Shown: positions 44,272 through 53,067, counted from the first letter of the stretch. The stretch: DNA of 64,000 bases from Polyangiaceae bacterium (GCA_016712345.1 JADJRH010000001.1:3720001-3784000); one strand, 5' to 3'. Program-made: numbers and translations. Notes: generated from the sequence alone by a model not told the origin.

Positions 44272-44783
44272 TCGAGAACGCCTCCCGGCACGATGAGAGC
44301 CACGGGGTATCCGTTCGACAACATTTGCACTTTGGCCCACGCGACTTGAGCCTCCATGGGCTCACTCGCCGACAAGACGCGGTGCGGGATCTTCATGAGA
44401 TCGAGCACCGGCGCCATGATCTCGCCCATCATGATGTGTTCTGGAGCGTCGTTGCCGCCTTCACCGCGCCACGAGATCACGAGCAACACGGGCAGCGCGT
44501 ACATTGTGGTGAGCGAAGCGAGCGCGTTGACTGAAACGCCGAGCCCCGAGTTTTGCATGAGTACCATGGGCAGCTTCCCGCCGAGCCACGCGCCCGCGGC
44601 CATGCCGAGCGCGCTGTCTTCACGCGTGGCGGAGATGTACCCCGCGTCGGGATCGGTATCGAGCTTGGAAACAAGCCCTTTGAGAAGCGAACACGGGACG
44701 CCCGCAAAGAAGTTGAAGCCGTTTGCTTTAAGTGCGGCGACAAACTCGGGCGCGTGAGACGGGCCACCTTTACCGTGCGACAT
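44268..44783 (-). CDS. phosphonopyruvate/sulfopyruvate decarboxylase, alpha subunit
   Basis: A 171-residue protein matching the N-terminal (pyrimidine-binding) half of phosphonopyruvate decarboxylase: NFFAGVPCSLLKGLV, then TREDSALGMAAGAWLGGKLPM, VLMQNSGLGVSVNALASL, and ISWRGEGG ... EHIMMG. The REDSA glutamate would activate ThDP. It starts 3 bp after the mutase stop and overlaps the beta subunit. With that subunit it would convert phosphonopyruvate to phosphonoacetaldehyde, drawing the unfavourable mutase reaction forward. Sulfopyruvate cannot be excluded. Confidence 0.85.
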   Translation of the reverse strand: MSHGKGGPSHAPEFVAALKANGFNFFAGVPCSLLKGLVSKLDTDPDAGYISATREDSALGMAAGAWLGGKLPMVLMQNSGLGVSVNALASLTTMYALPVLLVISWRGEGGNDAPEHIMMGEIMAPVLDLMKIPHRVLSASEPMEAQVAWAKVQMLSNGYPVALIVPGGVLE

Positions 44784-44786
44784 CGT

Positions 44787-46475
44787 TCACTCCTTGAGCA
44801 GCGCCCACGCGCGTCGATAGTCCTCGAACGTGTCGATTTCGAGCCAGCCTTTGTACGCGTCGACGGCTTGAACATCGATGTTTCGATCGATGAGTTCTTG
44901 AACGAGATCGGTAAACGACGCGTTTCGCAACGAGTCGGCTTCGTGGAACGCACCGCTGGTTCGCGTTTCGCGCAGCTGGCCGTAAACGTCGGTGAGCGCT
45001 CGCGCGCCTTTTTGGGAGAACATTGCCATTCCAACGAACTCGCCGTGGGCTCCCGACGGATCCACTCCGCGCCCCACTTTTGCAACCTGATGAGGCTGGT
45101 CGGCCCCGAGGAATCGATAGCCCGATTCTTGCGGATCTTTAAGGAGCACGAGGTCGGGCGCGCCTCGCTTTTCCCACTTGGGATCGGCCGTTTTTGACTG
45201 GGCGTACGTTTCACTCCAGGCGCGATCGACCAAAAGAGAAATGTCGGCCGGGCTTTTGAGCATTTTTTCGAGGTGTGCGCGCTCAAAAAGGATGTCGCCG
45301 TAGAGAAAGAGGAAGGGCCCCTTCATCTCTTTTGCGGCGTGAAACATCGACACAAGCTCGCTCGACGAGGCGAAGTCTTCATTGTCGTAGTAGCGAATAT
45401 TCGGCAGCGTAATGGCCTCTTTCTTGTAGCCGCGCACGACCGCAATGTCCTTTACGCCACACGCGTTGAGCACCTCGACCTGCCGCTCCAAGATGGTCTT
45501 GCCTTTGATGTCGAGCATTGGCTTGGGAAGGTTTTCAGTGAGCGGCAACAGGCCTTGGCTTTGACCGGCGGCGAGGATCACAGCGGTCACACCGGGGCTT
45601 CCGGCAGGCAAAAACGCGCTTTCTTCCTTCTTCATTTTGTCGACGCCGACGAGTTCATAAACGCGTTCGAGCGGCACAACCTTGTCGTCGACGCTGCCTG
45701 TGTACGCTTCTTTTCGAAGAGTTTGCAGCGTTTCGGTCATGGCTTTGATCGATGACCTGATGGCGTGATTTGCCATGATGATGAGCTTGAAACCGGCTTG
45801 GTGCAGCGTTTCAACTTTGGTTGTTCTGTAGATCGTGGGTACACAAACGAGCGGCGTTTGCGGGCGATCCCACAGTTTGGCAAACGTGAGCACTTCATCC
45901 GGGTCTTTCGATTTGGAGTGAATGAGCACCATGTCGGCGCCCGCGTCGGCGTACGCACGGCCGCGATGCAGCGCCTCTTCCATGCCCCATCCGGCAATGA
46001 GCGCTTCGGTGCGGGCAATCACCATAAAGTCGCGATCGCGCTGCGTGGCTTTGGCGGCGCGCACTTTGGCGGCGTGTTCTTCAACGTCGGACAGCTCGCG
46101 TTTTACGCCGGCGTAGAAGCTGCAACGTTTCGGAAAGATGTTGTCTTCGATGCAGATGGCGGCAATCCCCGCGGCTTCGTACTCTTCGACGCAGCGGATC
46201 ACGTTGATGGCGTTGCCGTAGCCGTTGTCGCAGTCGGCCACGATCGGCAGGCTGCTGGCTGCATTCATCATCTTCGCGACCTGAAGGTTTTCAGCCATCG
46301 TGAGGATGTTGGCGTCGGGCACCGCGTAGCTTGCGGAGATCTCAAAGCCCGATGCCCACAAGCCGTCGAATCCGGCTTCTTCGCCGATTCGCGCGGAAAG
46401 GCCGTTGTGAGCGCCGATGATGACGATCGGGCCCGGCCGCGCCATCAGTTCCCGGAGTTTTCTAGCTTTCGTCAC
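44787..46475 (-). CDS. pepM: phosphoenolpyruvate mutase fused to nucleotidyltransferase
   Basis: From the GTG at 46475, with AGAGGT upstream, the product is 562 residues. Residues 1-285 are a PEP mutase-type ICL-superfamily barrel: WASGFEIS (40-47), D54, VADCDNGYGN with D81 and D83, E110, K116, ARTEALIAGWG with R155, and H186 in IHSKSKDP. Relative to Mytilus mutase each lies four residues earlier, a consistent alignment. The gating motif, however, is EDNIFPKRCS rather than EDK-x5-NS: N122 is Cys118 and K116 is Asn112. Residues about 310-562 are a nucleotidyltransferase with a degenerate signature (LAAGQSQGLLPLTENLPKPML). Mutase-nucleotidyltransferase fusions are known in phosphonate pathways. 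It heads a four-gene operon. Confidence 0.82.
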   Translation of the reverse strand: MTKARKLRELMARPGPIVIIGAHNGLSARIGEEAGFDGLWASGFEISASYAVPDANILTMAENLQVAKMMNAASSLPIVADCDNGYGNAINVIRCVEEYEAAGIAAICIEDNIFPKRCSFYAGVKRELSDVEEHAAKVRAAKATQRDRDFMVIARTEALIAGWGMEEALHRGRAYADAGADMVLIHSKSKDPDEVLTFAKLWDRPQTPLVCVPTIYRTTKVETLHQAGFKLIIMANHAIRSSIKAMTETLQTLRKEAYTGSVDDKVVPLERVYELVGVDKMKKEESAFLPAGSPGVTAVILAAGQSQGLLPLTENLPKPMLDIKGKTILERQVEVLNACGVKDIAVVRGYKKEAITLPNIRYYDNEDFASSSELVSMFHAAKEMKGPFLFLYGDILFERAHLEKMLKSPADISLLVDRAWSETYAQSKTADPKWEKRGAPDLVLLKDPQESGYRFLGADQPHQVAKVGRGVDPSGAHGEFVGMAMFSQKGARALTDVYGQLRETRTSGAFHEADSLRNASFTDLVQELIDRNIDVQAVDAYKGWLEIDTFEDYRRAWALLKE

Positions 46476-46694
46476 GGTGCTGCTACCTCTCGCAAAGGGG
46501 GCCTGCCTACCACGGCCCGCGCTCGGGCCGCCATTGCGAGCGTCGTGCCGGGGGCACAAGAGCGTTTTTTTCGGTGTGCGTGCGTACTCGGCTTCGCGCG
46601 AGCGGTTGGGCGCTTCGTTGTTTTGAGATGGAACCCCCGCGCCGAGGGGCTGCGTTGAGCGGAGAGGCTGACGTGCGCGCCCAAAGAGAAGGAT

Positions 46695-47012
46695 TCAGAT
46701 CGCGGTGAGCGGTCCGATCCATCGGAGATGAATGAGCGCTTCTGAAGCAGGCACGGTGACCTGACAAGCGAGTCGAATTTTTTCGCCGCTGCCTGTCACT
46801 TGGAGAAGTTCAGACTCTTCTTCGTTTGGAGCGTTGAGGGCGGACAGGCCTTGAAGAACTTCGATCCGACAGGTGGTGCAACGGGCGGCGCGACACCCAA
46901 ACTCCACGGGCGCGCGCACTCGATCGCAAACGTCCACGAGGCATTCGGGCTCGGTGAGCGTCACGGCGACCGCACTCCGATCTGCGCTTTTTTCGAAGAG
47001 GATGGTTGCCAT
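46695..47012 (-). CDS. [2Fe-2S] ferredoxin
   Basis: The 105-residue product has plant-type ferredoxin cysteines: FGCRAARCTTCRIEV (C-x4-C-x2-C at about residues 40-48) and the distal RLACQV. An acidic patch (NEEESELLQ) is typical. It is divergent from pdxJ, with 50 bp between starts, and lies about 220 bp upstream of the mutase operon on the same strand. It carries one electron; the partner is unknown. Confidence 0.9.
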   Translation of the reverse strand: MATILFEKSADRSAVAVTLTEPECLVDVCDRVRAPVEFGCRAARCTTCRIEVLQGLSALNAPNEEESELLQVTGSGEKIRLACQVTVPASEALIHLRWIGPLTAI

Positions 47013-47062
47013 GAGGATCGACAGCGGAGCGCGTGTGGTCCTGTGATAAACGCGATGAAACG

Positions 47063-47785
47063 ATGGTCCGCCTTCACATCAACATCGATCACGTGGCGAC
47101 GTTGCGCAACGCGCGCGGTGAAAAGTACCCCGATCCTGTTTTCGCCGCGGAGCTGTGCGAATTGGCGGGCGCCGACGGAATTACCGCGCATCTGCGCGAG
47201 GATCGCAGGCACATTCGCGATGACGATGTGGCGCGGTTGAAGGCGTCTGTTCGAACGCTTCTCAATTTGGAAATGGCTGCGACGGCTGAGATGATCGCCA
47301 TTGCCGAGCGCGTGCGGCCGGATGTGATCACGCTTGTGCCGGAGCGGCGTGAAGAGCGGACCACCGAAGGTGGGCTCAATGTGCGTGGACAGCGCGCCGC
47401 GATCGAAGAAGCGGTGAACATGGCGCGGCGCACCGGGATCAAAGTGAGCCTTTTTATTGCCGCGGATCTCGACGCCGTTGTGGCATCGCATGAAGTGGGT
47501 GCGCACCAGATCGAGCTGCACACGGGTGAATATTGTCATGCCGGATCGGAGCGCGTTTCGCACGAATTGGGGCGGCTTCGGAGCGCGGCCGAAAAGGCGA
47601 GCACCCTCGGTTTGGAGGTTGCCGCGGGGCACGGACTGACGCGTCACAACGTGGGTCCGGTGGTGCAAATCCCGCAGATAGAAGAAGTGAACATCGGTCA
47701 CTCGGTGATCGCGGATGCGGTGTTCATGGGTATGGAACGCGCGGTGCGTGATCTTCGAGCCGCGATCGAGCGCGTTCGGCGATGA
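47063..47785 (+). CDS. pdxJ: pyridoxine 5'-phosphate synthase
   Basis: From the ATG at 47063 the product is 240 residues. PdxJ motifs: LHINIDHVATLRNARG at the N terminus, ADGITAHLREDRRHI, TLVPERREERTTEGGLNV, IELHTGEYC and AGHGLTRHNVGP. It condenses 3-amino-2-oxopropyl phosphate with deoxyxylulose phosphate. The stop overlaps acpS (ATGA), reproducing the widespread pdxJ-acpS gene pair. A GTG at 47033 would add ten residues unlike the family. Confidence 0.96.
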   Translation: MVRLHINIDHVATLRNARGEKYPDPVFAAELCELAGADGITAHLREDRRHIRDDDVARLKASVRTLLNLEMAATAEMIAIAERVRPDVITLVPERREERTTEGGLNVRGQRAAIEEAVNMARRTGIKVSLFIAADLDAVVASHEVGAHQIELHTGEYCHAGSERVSHELGRLRSAAEKASTLGLEVAAGHGLTRHNVGPVVQIPQIEEVNIGHSVIADAVFMGMERAVRDLRAAIERVRR

Positions 47786-48192
47786 TTGTCGGCATCGGCT
47801 TGGATGTGTGTTCGATCGCGCGAATGGAAGAGGCGCTCTCGCGTTACGGCGATCGATTTTGGAAGCGCATTCTCACCGAGCGTGAGCAAACGTTGCTTGC
47901 CGAGCGGGTGGAGCGCGCAACCGCGCTTGCGGGGCGTTTTGCTGCGAAAGAGGCGATTGTGAAAGCGATGTCGGGCGCTCCGGGCGTGGGTTGGCACGAT
48001 CTCGAAGTGCTGGGTGGGTTGAAGGAGCCGCCGGTGATGCATGTGCACGGACCCGCGCGCGATCTGGCTCAAAAAATGGGCGTGGATCACATTTGGGTTT
48101 CGATCACGCATGACGCCGGCATCGCAGCGGCTGTTGTGATTCTCGAAAAAAGCGGCTTTGCGCCGCGAGCGAACGCGGAGGGTGTTTCGTGA
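47782..48192 (+). CDS. acpS: holo-[acyl-carrier-protein] synthase
   Basis: A 136-residue protein: IVGIGLDVCSIARMEEAL at the N terminus contains the metal-binding Asp, and LAGRFAAKEAIVKAM contains the conserved Glu and Lys of AcpS. WVSITHDAGIAAAVVIL completes the domain. It transfers phosphopantetheine from CoA to acyl carrier protein. It overlaps both pdxJ and the NAD(P)HX repair gene by 4 bp, so the three genes are coupled. Confidence 0.95.
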   Translation: MIVGIGLDVCSIARMEEALSRYGDRFWKRILTEREQTLLAERVERATALAGRFAAKEAIVKAMSGAPGVGWHDLEVLGGLKEPPVMHVHGPARDLAQKMGVDHIWVSITHDAGIAAAVVILEKSGFAPRANAEGVS

Positions 48193-49823
48193 TTCCCGTG
48201 CTTACGCGAGCGCAGATGCGCGCCTACGATCGGTACGCGATTGAGACATGTCACGTGCCCGGCATGGTGCTCATGGAGAACGCCGGGCGCGGCGCGGCCG
48301 ATGTGATTTCAAACCTGATCGATCCGACGTGGGTTCGGTCGCACGTGCCGGGAACGCGTGCGCCTTCGTGGCTTGGGGCGCGTGTTGTGGTGGTGTGCGG
48401 TGCCGGCAACAACGGCGGTGATGGATTCGTTGTCGCTCGGCATCTGCTCGCGCGCGGCGCCGACGTAGAAGTGTTTTTGGTGGGCGCTTCCGAAAAGGTG
48501 ATGGGTGAGAGCCGCATCAATCACGATGCGTACATCGACCTCGGTGGAAAGTTTCACGAGTGCGCCGATCTCGACTCGCTCGAAACATTGCGCCTCTCGC
48601 TTGCCGCGGCGGACATTGCGGTGGACGCACTTTTTGGAACCGGGCTCGACAGACCGGTTCGAGGCGCTCTGGCCGAGGCGATCGCGATCATCAACCAAAC
48701 GCGCGCCGAGCGGGGACCGGAGCGCGTTCGCGTCGTGGCGCTCGATGTACCTTCTGGCCTCGATTCAGACAGTGGTGCGCCCCTCGGCACGGCTGTCTTG
48801 GCGGATCACACGGTGACGTTCGGACATCTCAAGGTGGGCCTCCTCACCCCTGCCGGCGCGCGTCTCTCGGGTCACATCCACGTTGTCGACTTGGGTGTGC
48901 CTGACCGAATGATCGTGCCGATGGTGGGTCACATCGCCGAGGTGATCGGACGCGAGGTTGTTTCGTCGGAGCTTTTGCCGCGCGACGCAAGTGTACACAA
49001 GCACCAGGCCGGAAACGTTCTCGTCGTTGCGGGCTCATCCGGGAAACTCGGGGCTGCGTTTCTCGCTGGAAGCGCGTCGATGCGCGCCGGGGCCGGCCTC
49101 GTGACGTTGTGTACATGGCCCGATGCCAAGATGGCCCTTGAGGCGCGCGTTGTTGAACTCATGACAGCGCGCATTGATCCCGAGCGCATCGCGGGCTCGC
49201 TCGACGAGGCTCTCGCGGGCAAACGTGCGGTCGCCGTCGGGCCCGGACTCGGCCTGGACGAGCGCGCCAAGATCGCTGTGGACCACTTGGTCTTGGGCTG
49301 GGATGGGATCAAAGTGGTCGACGCCGATGCGCTCACCCATTTCGTGGGGCGCACAGAAGTGATGGCCAAGGCGCGCGGGCACCTCATTCTCACGCCGCAT
49401 CCGGGTGAACTCGGCCGGCTCTTGGGCCGCGACGGCCGCGCCATTGAGGAAGATCGGTTTGGTGCGGTTCTTCGCGCCGTGGAGCTGACGCGCGCCACCG
49501 TTGTTTTGAAAGGCGCCCGCACCATCGTCGCAACTCCCGACAAGCGCATGTTCATTTGTATGGCTGGCAATCCTGTTCTCGCGACGGCCGGTGCCGGCGA
49601 CGTTCTCACCGGAATCATTGCGGCATTCGCCTGTCATCTCCCGCCCGACAAGGCGGCCTGCGCGGGGGTTCTGGTTCATGCTCTCGCGGGCGATCTGTGG
49701 CGCGCTCGAACCGGGAGCGATCGAGGCATGTTGGCGAGCGAGATTGCCGCCCTTGTTCCCGAGGTGTTGGCGGCCCTGATGCGAGGCAAAGACCCGCTCA
49801 TCGTGAACGGCGTGGGCGGATAG
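48189..49823 (+). CDS. nnr: bifunctional NAD(P)HX epimerase/dehydratase
   Basis: The GTG at 48189 overlaps acpS (GTGA). The 544-residue product combines an N-terminal YjeF_N epimerase (VVVCGAGNNGGDGFVVARHL, then ALDVPSGLDSDSG) with a C-terminal ADP-dependent dehydratase of ribokinase fold (KHQAGNVLVVAGSSGKLGAA, then GNPVLATAGAGDVLTGIIAAFACH). It repairs hydrated NADH and NADPH. The pdxJ-acpS-nnr order is a frequent bacterial arrangement. A GTGTACAC site lies at 48991 within the domain linker. Confidence 0.95.
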   Translation: MIPVLTRAQMRAYDRYAIETCHVPGMVLMENAGRGAADVISNLIDPTWVRSHVPGTRAPSWLGARVVVVCGAGNNGGDGFVVARHLLARGADVEVFLVGASEKVMGESRINHDAYIDLGGKFHECADLDSLETLRLSLAAADIAVDALFGTGLDRPVRGALAEAIAIINQTRAERGPERVRVVALDVPSGLDSDSGAPLGTAVLADHTVTFGHLKVGLLTPAGARLSGHIHVVDLGVPDRMIVPMVGHIAEVIGREVVSSELLPRDASVHKHQAGNVLVVAGSSGKLGAAFLAGSASMRAGAGLVTLCTWPDAKMALEARVVELMTARIDPERIAGSLDEALAGKRAVAVGPGLGLDERAKIAVDHLVLGWDGIKVVDADALTHFVGRTEVMAKARGHLILTPHPGELGRLLGRDGRAIEEDRFGAVLRAVELTRATVVLKGARTIVATPDKRMFICMAGNPVLATAGAGDVLTGIIAAFACHLPPDKAACAGVLVHALAGDLWRARTGSDRGMLASEIAALVPEVLAALMRGKDPLIVNGVGG

Positions 49824-49963
49824 ACACACCCCCGGCCGCCTGTGGCTATGGAGCCACGCCTTGCGTTCGAACGCCCGCAGGCGAAGAAACATTCCATCGA
49901 AAATTTGGGGCGATCCCGGGTGGCATCGGCGCTGCAAAAACGTGGCGGCGGAGGTTACGAACG

Positions 49964-50539
49964 ATGATCAGCGCCACCCTGAGCAGCCAGCCCTCGAACA
50001 ACAACGCCGCCGCCCCGCAGATGGAACTGCGTCGGGGTCTCGCAGCGCTGGCGCCCGAGCTGTTTGGTCGAGCGCTTCGAATGGCTCGTTCGCCGCACCT
50101 CGCGGAAGACCTGGTTCAAGACACTGTGGAGCGCGCAATTCGTTTTGAGTCGCACTACCAGCCGGGCACCAATCTGCGTGCGTGGGTGTACCAAATTCTT
50201 TTCAGCGTGTTTGTGACGCGATGCCGTCGTAATCGGCGCGAACGCAACGCGATGGAAGTGCTTTCGACAGATCCGTGCGCGTGGACGGCGCCCGACGCGA
50301 TGGGTGAAATGGCCGGCCTTTCGCCTTCAATGTTGCGCGCGCTCGACACGCTTCCCAAAGCGTTTCGCGATGCGGTGTTGCTCGTGGATCTCGAAGAGAT
50401 GGCGTACAAAGACGCCGCGAAAAAGTTGGGCGTTCCGGTGGGCACCGTGATGAGCCGTCTTCATCGCGGGCGCAAAATGCTCGCAGAAACCATTCGCGGC
50501 GGAGCATCGGGCGGAGTTGATTTTGCCGAAGCTGCGTGA
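49964..50539 (+). CDS. ECF-type RNA polymerase sigma factor
   Basis: The ATG at 49964 follows a GGAGG-like sequence. The 191-residue product has sigma region 2 (LAALAPELFGRALRMARSPHLAEDLVQDTVERAIR, with LRAWVYQILFSVFVTRCRR) and region 4 (LPKAFRDAVLLVDLEEMAYKDAAKKLGVPVGTVMSRLHRGRKML). No anti-sigma gene is adjacent; its regulon is unknown. The N terminus has a short Ser/Asn-rich stretch before region 2. Confidence 0.92.
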   Translation: MISATLSSQPSNNNAAAPQMELRRGLAALAPELFGRALRMARSPHLAEDLVQDTVERAIRFESHYQPGTNLRAWVYQILFSVFVTRCRRNRRERNAMEVLSTDPCAWTAPDAMGEMAGLSPSMLRALDTLPKAFRDAVLLVDLEEMAYKDAAKKLGVPVGTVMSRLHRGRKMLAETIRGGASGGVDFAEAA

Positions 50540-50586
50540 AGCAGTTGCCTTGCGCCTGACCCCGCGCCGCGGTACGCCCGCGGATC

Positions 50587-51776
50587 ATGAAGAGCCTGAC
50601 CGCCCCCATTTATATCGTCAGCGCCGCCCGAACTCCCATCGGCGCTTTTCAAGGCGCGCGCTCTCGTCGCTTCCCGCTCCAAAGCTGGGTGCCGCGGCGA
50701 TCGAAGCTGCCCTCAGCCGCGCCAACGTTGCCGCCGAAAAAGTGGACGAAGTGTTCATGGGCAATGTGCTCTCGGCGGGCATCGGCCAAGCGCCCGCTCG
50801 TCAAGCGGCCATCTTCTCCAAAATCCCCACGCATGTTCCCGCCACAACGGTGAGCAAAGTGTGTGGCTCCGGCATGCAGGCGATCATTTTCGGCACCAAG
50901 ACAATTGCTCTCGGCGACGCGGAGATCGTGGTGGCCGGCGGTATGGAGTCGATGTCGAACGCGCCCTACTACCTTATGCAAGCGCGCAACGGATATCGCA
51001 TGGGCAACGGCAATCTTGTCGATGGAATGATCCACGATGGTCTGTGGGATCCGTACGGCAACTTCCACATGGGCAACGCCGGTGACAAGTGCGCGCGTGA
51101 GTACAAGTTCTCGCGCGAGTCGCAGGACGAGTTTGCCAAAGAGAGTTTCAGGCGCGCTCTTTCCGCTCAAAAAGAAGGCTTGTTTGCGGCTGAAATTGTT
51201 CCGGTGAGCGTTCCCCAGAAAAAGGGTGATGCGCTTGTTGTCAAAGACGATGAGGGGCCGCCCGCGGGCAAGCCCGACAAGTTCGCGTCGCTCAAGCCGG
51301 CGTTCGCAAAGGATGGAACGATCACCGCGGCGAATGCTTCGTCGATCAACGACGGCGCGAGCGCGCTTGTTTTGGCGAGCGAAAAGGCTGTGAAAGAGCA
51401 CAACCTGACGCCGATCGCGCGCATCGTTGGGTACGGCGGCGCCGCACAGGAGCCGGAGTGGTTTACGACGGCGCCGGCGGCGGCGATCAAAAACACGCTC
51501 GCGCGGGTTGGGCTCAGTACCAACGACATTGATCTGTACGAGATCAACGAGGCGTTTGCCGTGGTCACCATGGCAGTAAACCAACTCTGCGGTTTGGATC
51601 CCCAAAAAGTGAACGTTCGCGGCGGCGCCGTTTCGCTTGGTCATCCCATCGGTGCGTCGGGCGCGCGCATCGTCACAACGCTTTTGCACGCGATGAAAGA
51701 TCAAAACAAAAAGCGCGGCCTCGCCACGCTGTGCATCGGCGGCGGTGAAGCGCTCGCACTTGTTGTCGAGCGGTGA
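50587..51776 (+). CDS. acetyl-CoA acetyltransferase (thiolase), frameshifted at the N terminus
   Basis: The frame from ATG 50587 gives the thiolase start (MKSLTAPIYIVSAARTPIGAFQGA), then needs a shift at about 50657-50664, where GGCGCGCGCTC has two extra bases, to enter the frame reading LSSLPAPKLGAAAIE. After correction the protein is 395 residues, the normal length. Catalytic elements are intact: SKVCGSGMQAI (nucleophilic Cys), NEAFAVV, GGAVSLGHPIGASGAR and CIGGGEALAL (second Cys). Two extra bases in a GC-dinucleotide run suggest slippage or assembly error. It is coupled to the metallo-hydrolase by GTGA. Confidence 0.88.
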
Positions 51777-52639
51777 TTTCTCCGCAGACGATCCACCCGG
51801 GTGTACACATTTTTTCGGCGCGTACACCCACGCTCCCGCCGGCGACGCACACCAACAGTTGCGCTTTGGGAGAGCGCGACGTGCTCCTTGTGGAGCCGGC
51901 CACGCCGTACGACGACGAGCGCGCGGCGTGGCTTGCGTGGGCGCGTGAAATGGGGTCGCAGGGGCGTCGCCTCGTCGGCATTTTGGTGACGCATCACCAT
52001 CCAGATCACGTGGGCGGTGCGGCCTTCTTTGCGCGCGAGCTTCAACTTCCGCTGTGGGCCCATCCGCTCACAATCGACAGGTTGACGGGAGAGGGGGCGA
52101 CGCTTCGAGTCGATTCAGCGCTTTTTGGGCGCGTGCTTCAAGATGGCCAATCGCTCGATTTGGCCGGTCCCGACGACCAACGCTGGACGGTGTTGCACAC
52201 GCCCGGGCACGCGCCGGGCCACGTGTGTCTGCACAACGCCGATGCGAACGTGATCGTTGCCGGCGATATGGTGGCGAGCAGCGGAACCATTGTTGTGGAG
52301 CCTCGCGACGGCGACATGGCCGAATATCTCGCGCAGCTCGATCGCCTTGCGAACCTCAAGGCGCGCGTTGCAATTCCGGCGCACGGTGACCCAATTGCCG
52401 AGCCGACAGCGCTTTTTCGCCATTACATTGCTCACCGTCTCGGGCGAGAGGCAAAGGTTGTGAGCGGTCTTGGTGTACACACCGCCGGGGCCTCGCTCGA
52501 TGAGCTTTTGCCCGATGTGTACGCAGACACGCCGCCGTTTTTGTGGCCGCTTGCAAAACTCAGTTTGGAAGCGCATCTGATCAAGCTTGAACGTGATGGC
52601 AGGGCGCGCCGGACCGATCGCGGCTGGGCGCCTTCGTGA
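51773..52639 (+). CDS. metallo-beta-lactamase-fold hydrolase (LACTB2-like)
   Basis: The GTG at 51773 overlaps the thiolase stop. The 288-residue product has the metal motif VTHHHPDHVGG, a second ligand set VLHTPGHAPGHVCL, the Asp ligand in VIVAGDMVAS, and IPAHGDPI. A C-terminal winged-helix-like tail (LWPLAKLSLEAHLIKLERDGRA) is typical of LACTB2-type proteins, which include endoribonucleases and thioester hydrolases. Coupling with thiolase hints at an acyl-CoA-related substrate, by inference only. Confidence 0.88.
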   Translation: MISPQTIHPGVHIFSARTPTLPPATHTNSCALGERDVLLVEPATPYDDERAAWLAWAREMGSQGRRLVGILVTHHHPDHVGGAAFFARELQLPLWAHPLTIDRLTGEGATLRVDSALFGRVLQDGQSLDLAGPDDQRWTVLHTPGHAPGHVCLHNADANVIVAGDMVASSGTIVVEPRDGDMAEYLAQLDRLANLKARVAIPAHGDPIAEPTALFRHYIAHRLGREAKVVSGLGVHTAGASLDELLPDVYADTPPFLWPLAKLSLEAHLIKLERDGRARRTDRGWAPS

Positions 52640-52659
52640 GAGCATAAGGGCTGACTATC

Positions 52660-52821
52660 GTGGCATTTAGCAGCAAAGAGCCCGGTGAATCGGCGGCCGA
52701 TCGCGCGCGTCGTGCCCTCGTGACGTTGGCCGTGGGGCCGAGTCGCATCACTGTGCTAACCGTGATCGGCAGCGTGATGCTTTTTGTCGCCGCGTGTCTC
52801 ATCGGCTATTTCACACGGTAA
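52660..52821 (+). CDS. small single-helix membrane protein
   Basis: A GTG at 52660, with AAGGG about 11 bp upstream, opens a 53-residue frame ending TAA at 52819-52821. A charged N-terminal half (with SSKEPGESAADRARRAL) precedes one transmembrane helix (ITVLTVIGSVMLFVAACLIG). It ends 7 bp before the next small membrane protein and is probably co-transcribed with it and the metallo-hydrolase. No family was recognised. Confidence 0.55.
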   Translation: MAFSSKEPGESAADRARRALVTLAVGPSRITVLTVIGSVMLFVAACLIGYFTR

Positions 52822-52828
52822 TAACGCC

Positions 52829-53032
52829 ATGAAACTCACGGTCGTTCATCAGATTCTCATCGCTTCGGCCATTGGCTTGTGCGCGATCTTTGGGCTTCGC
52901 TCCGTGGTGATCGGCATTCGCGACGGCAACACCGGGACGTTGCTTTTGGGCATTGTGAGCTTTGTCGCGCTCGCCGCGCTGGCGTTCTACCTAAAGCGGT
53001 TTCGGCAAAAATTGGCTGAAAAGAAAGGATAG
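52829..53032 (+). CDS. small two-helix membrane protein
   Basis: The ATG at 52829 gives 67 residues with two transmembrane helices (about 8-27 and 37-55) and a basic C-terminal tail (KRFRQKLAEKKG). It follows the 53-residue protein by 7 bp. Positive-inside bias suggests both ends in the cytoplasm. No function is assigned; small hydrophobic pairs of this kind may be assembly factors or leftovers. Confidence 0.6.
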   Translation: MKLTVVHQILIASAIGLCAIFGLRSVVIGIRDGNTGTLLLGIVSFVALAALAFYLKRFRQKLAEKKG

Positions 53033-53067
53033 AGCCAACTGTCGGGGATCGCCCTGCGAGCCTCAAT

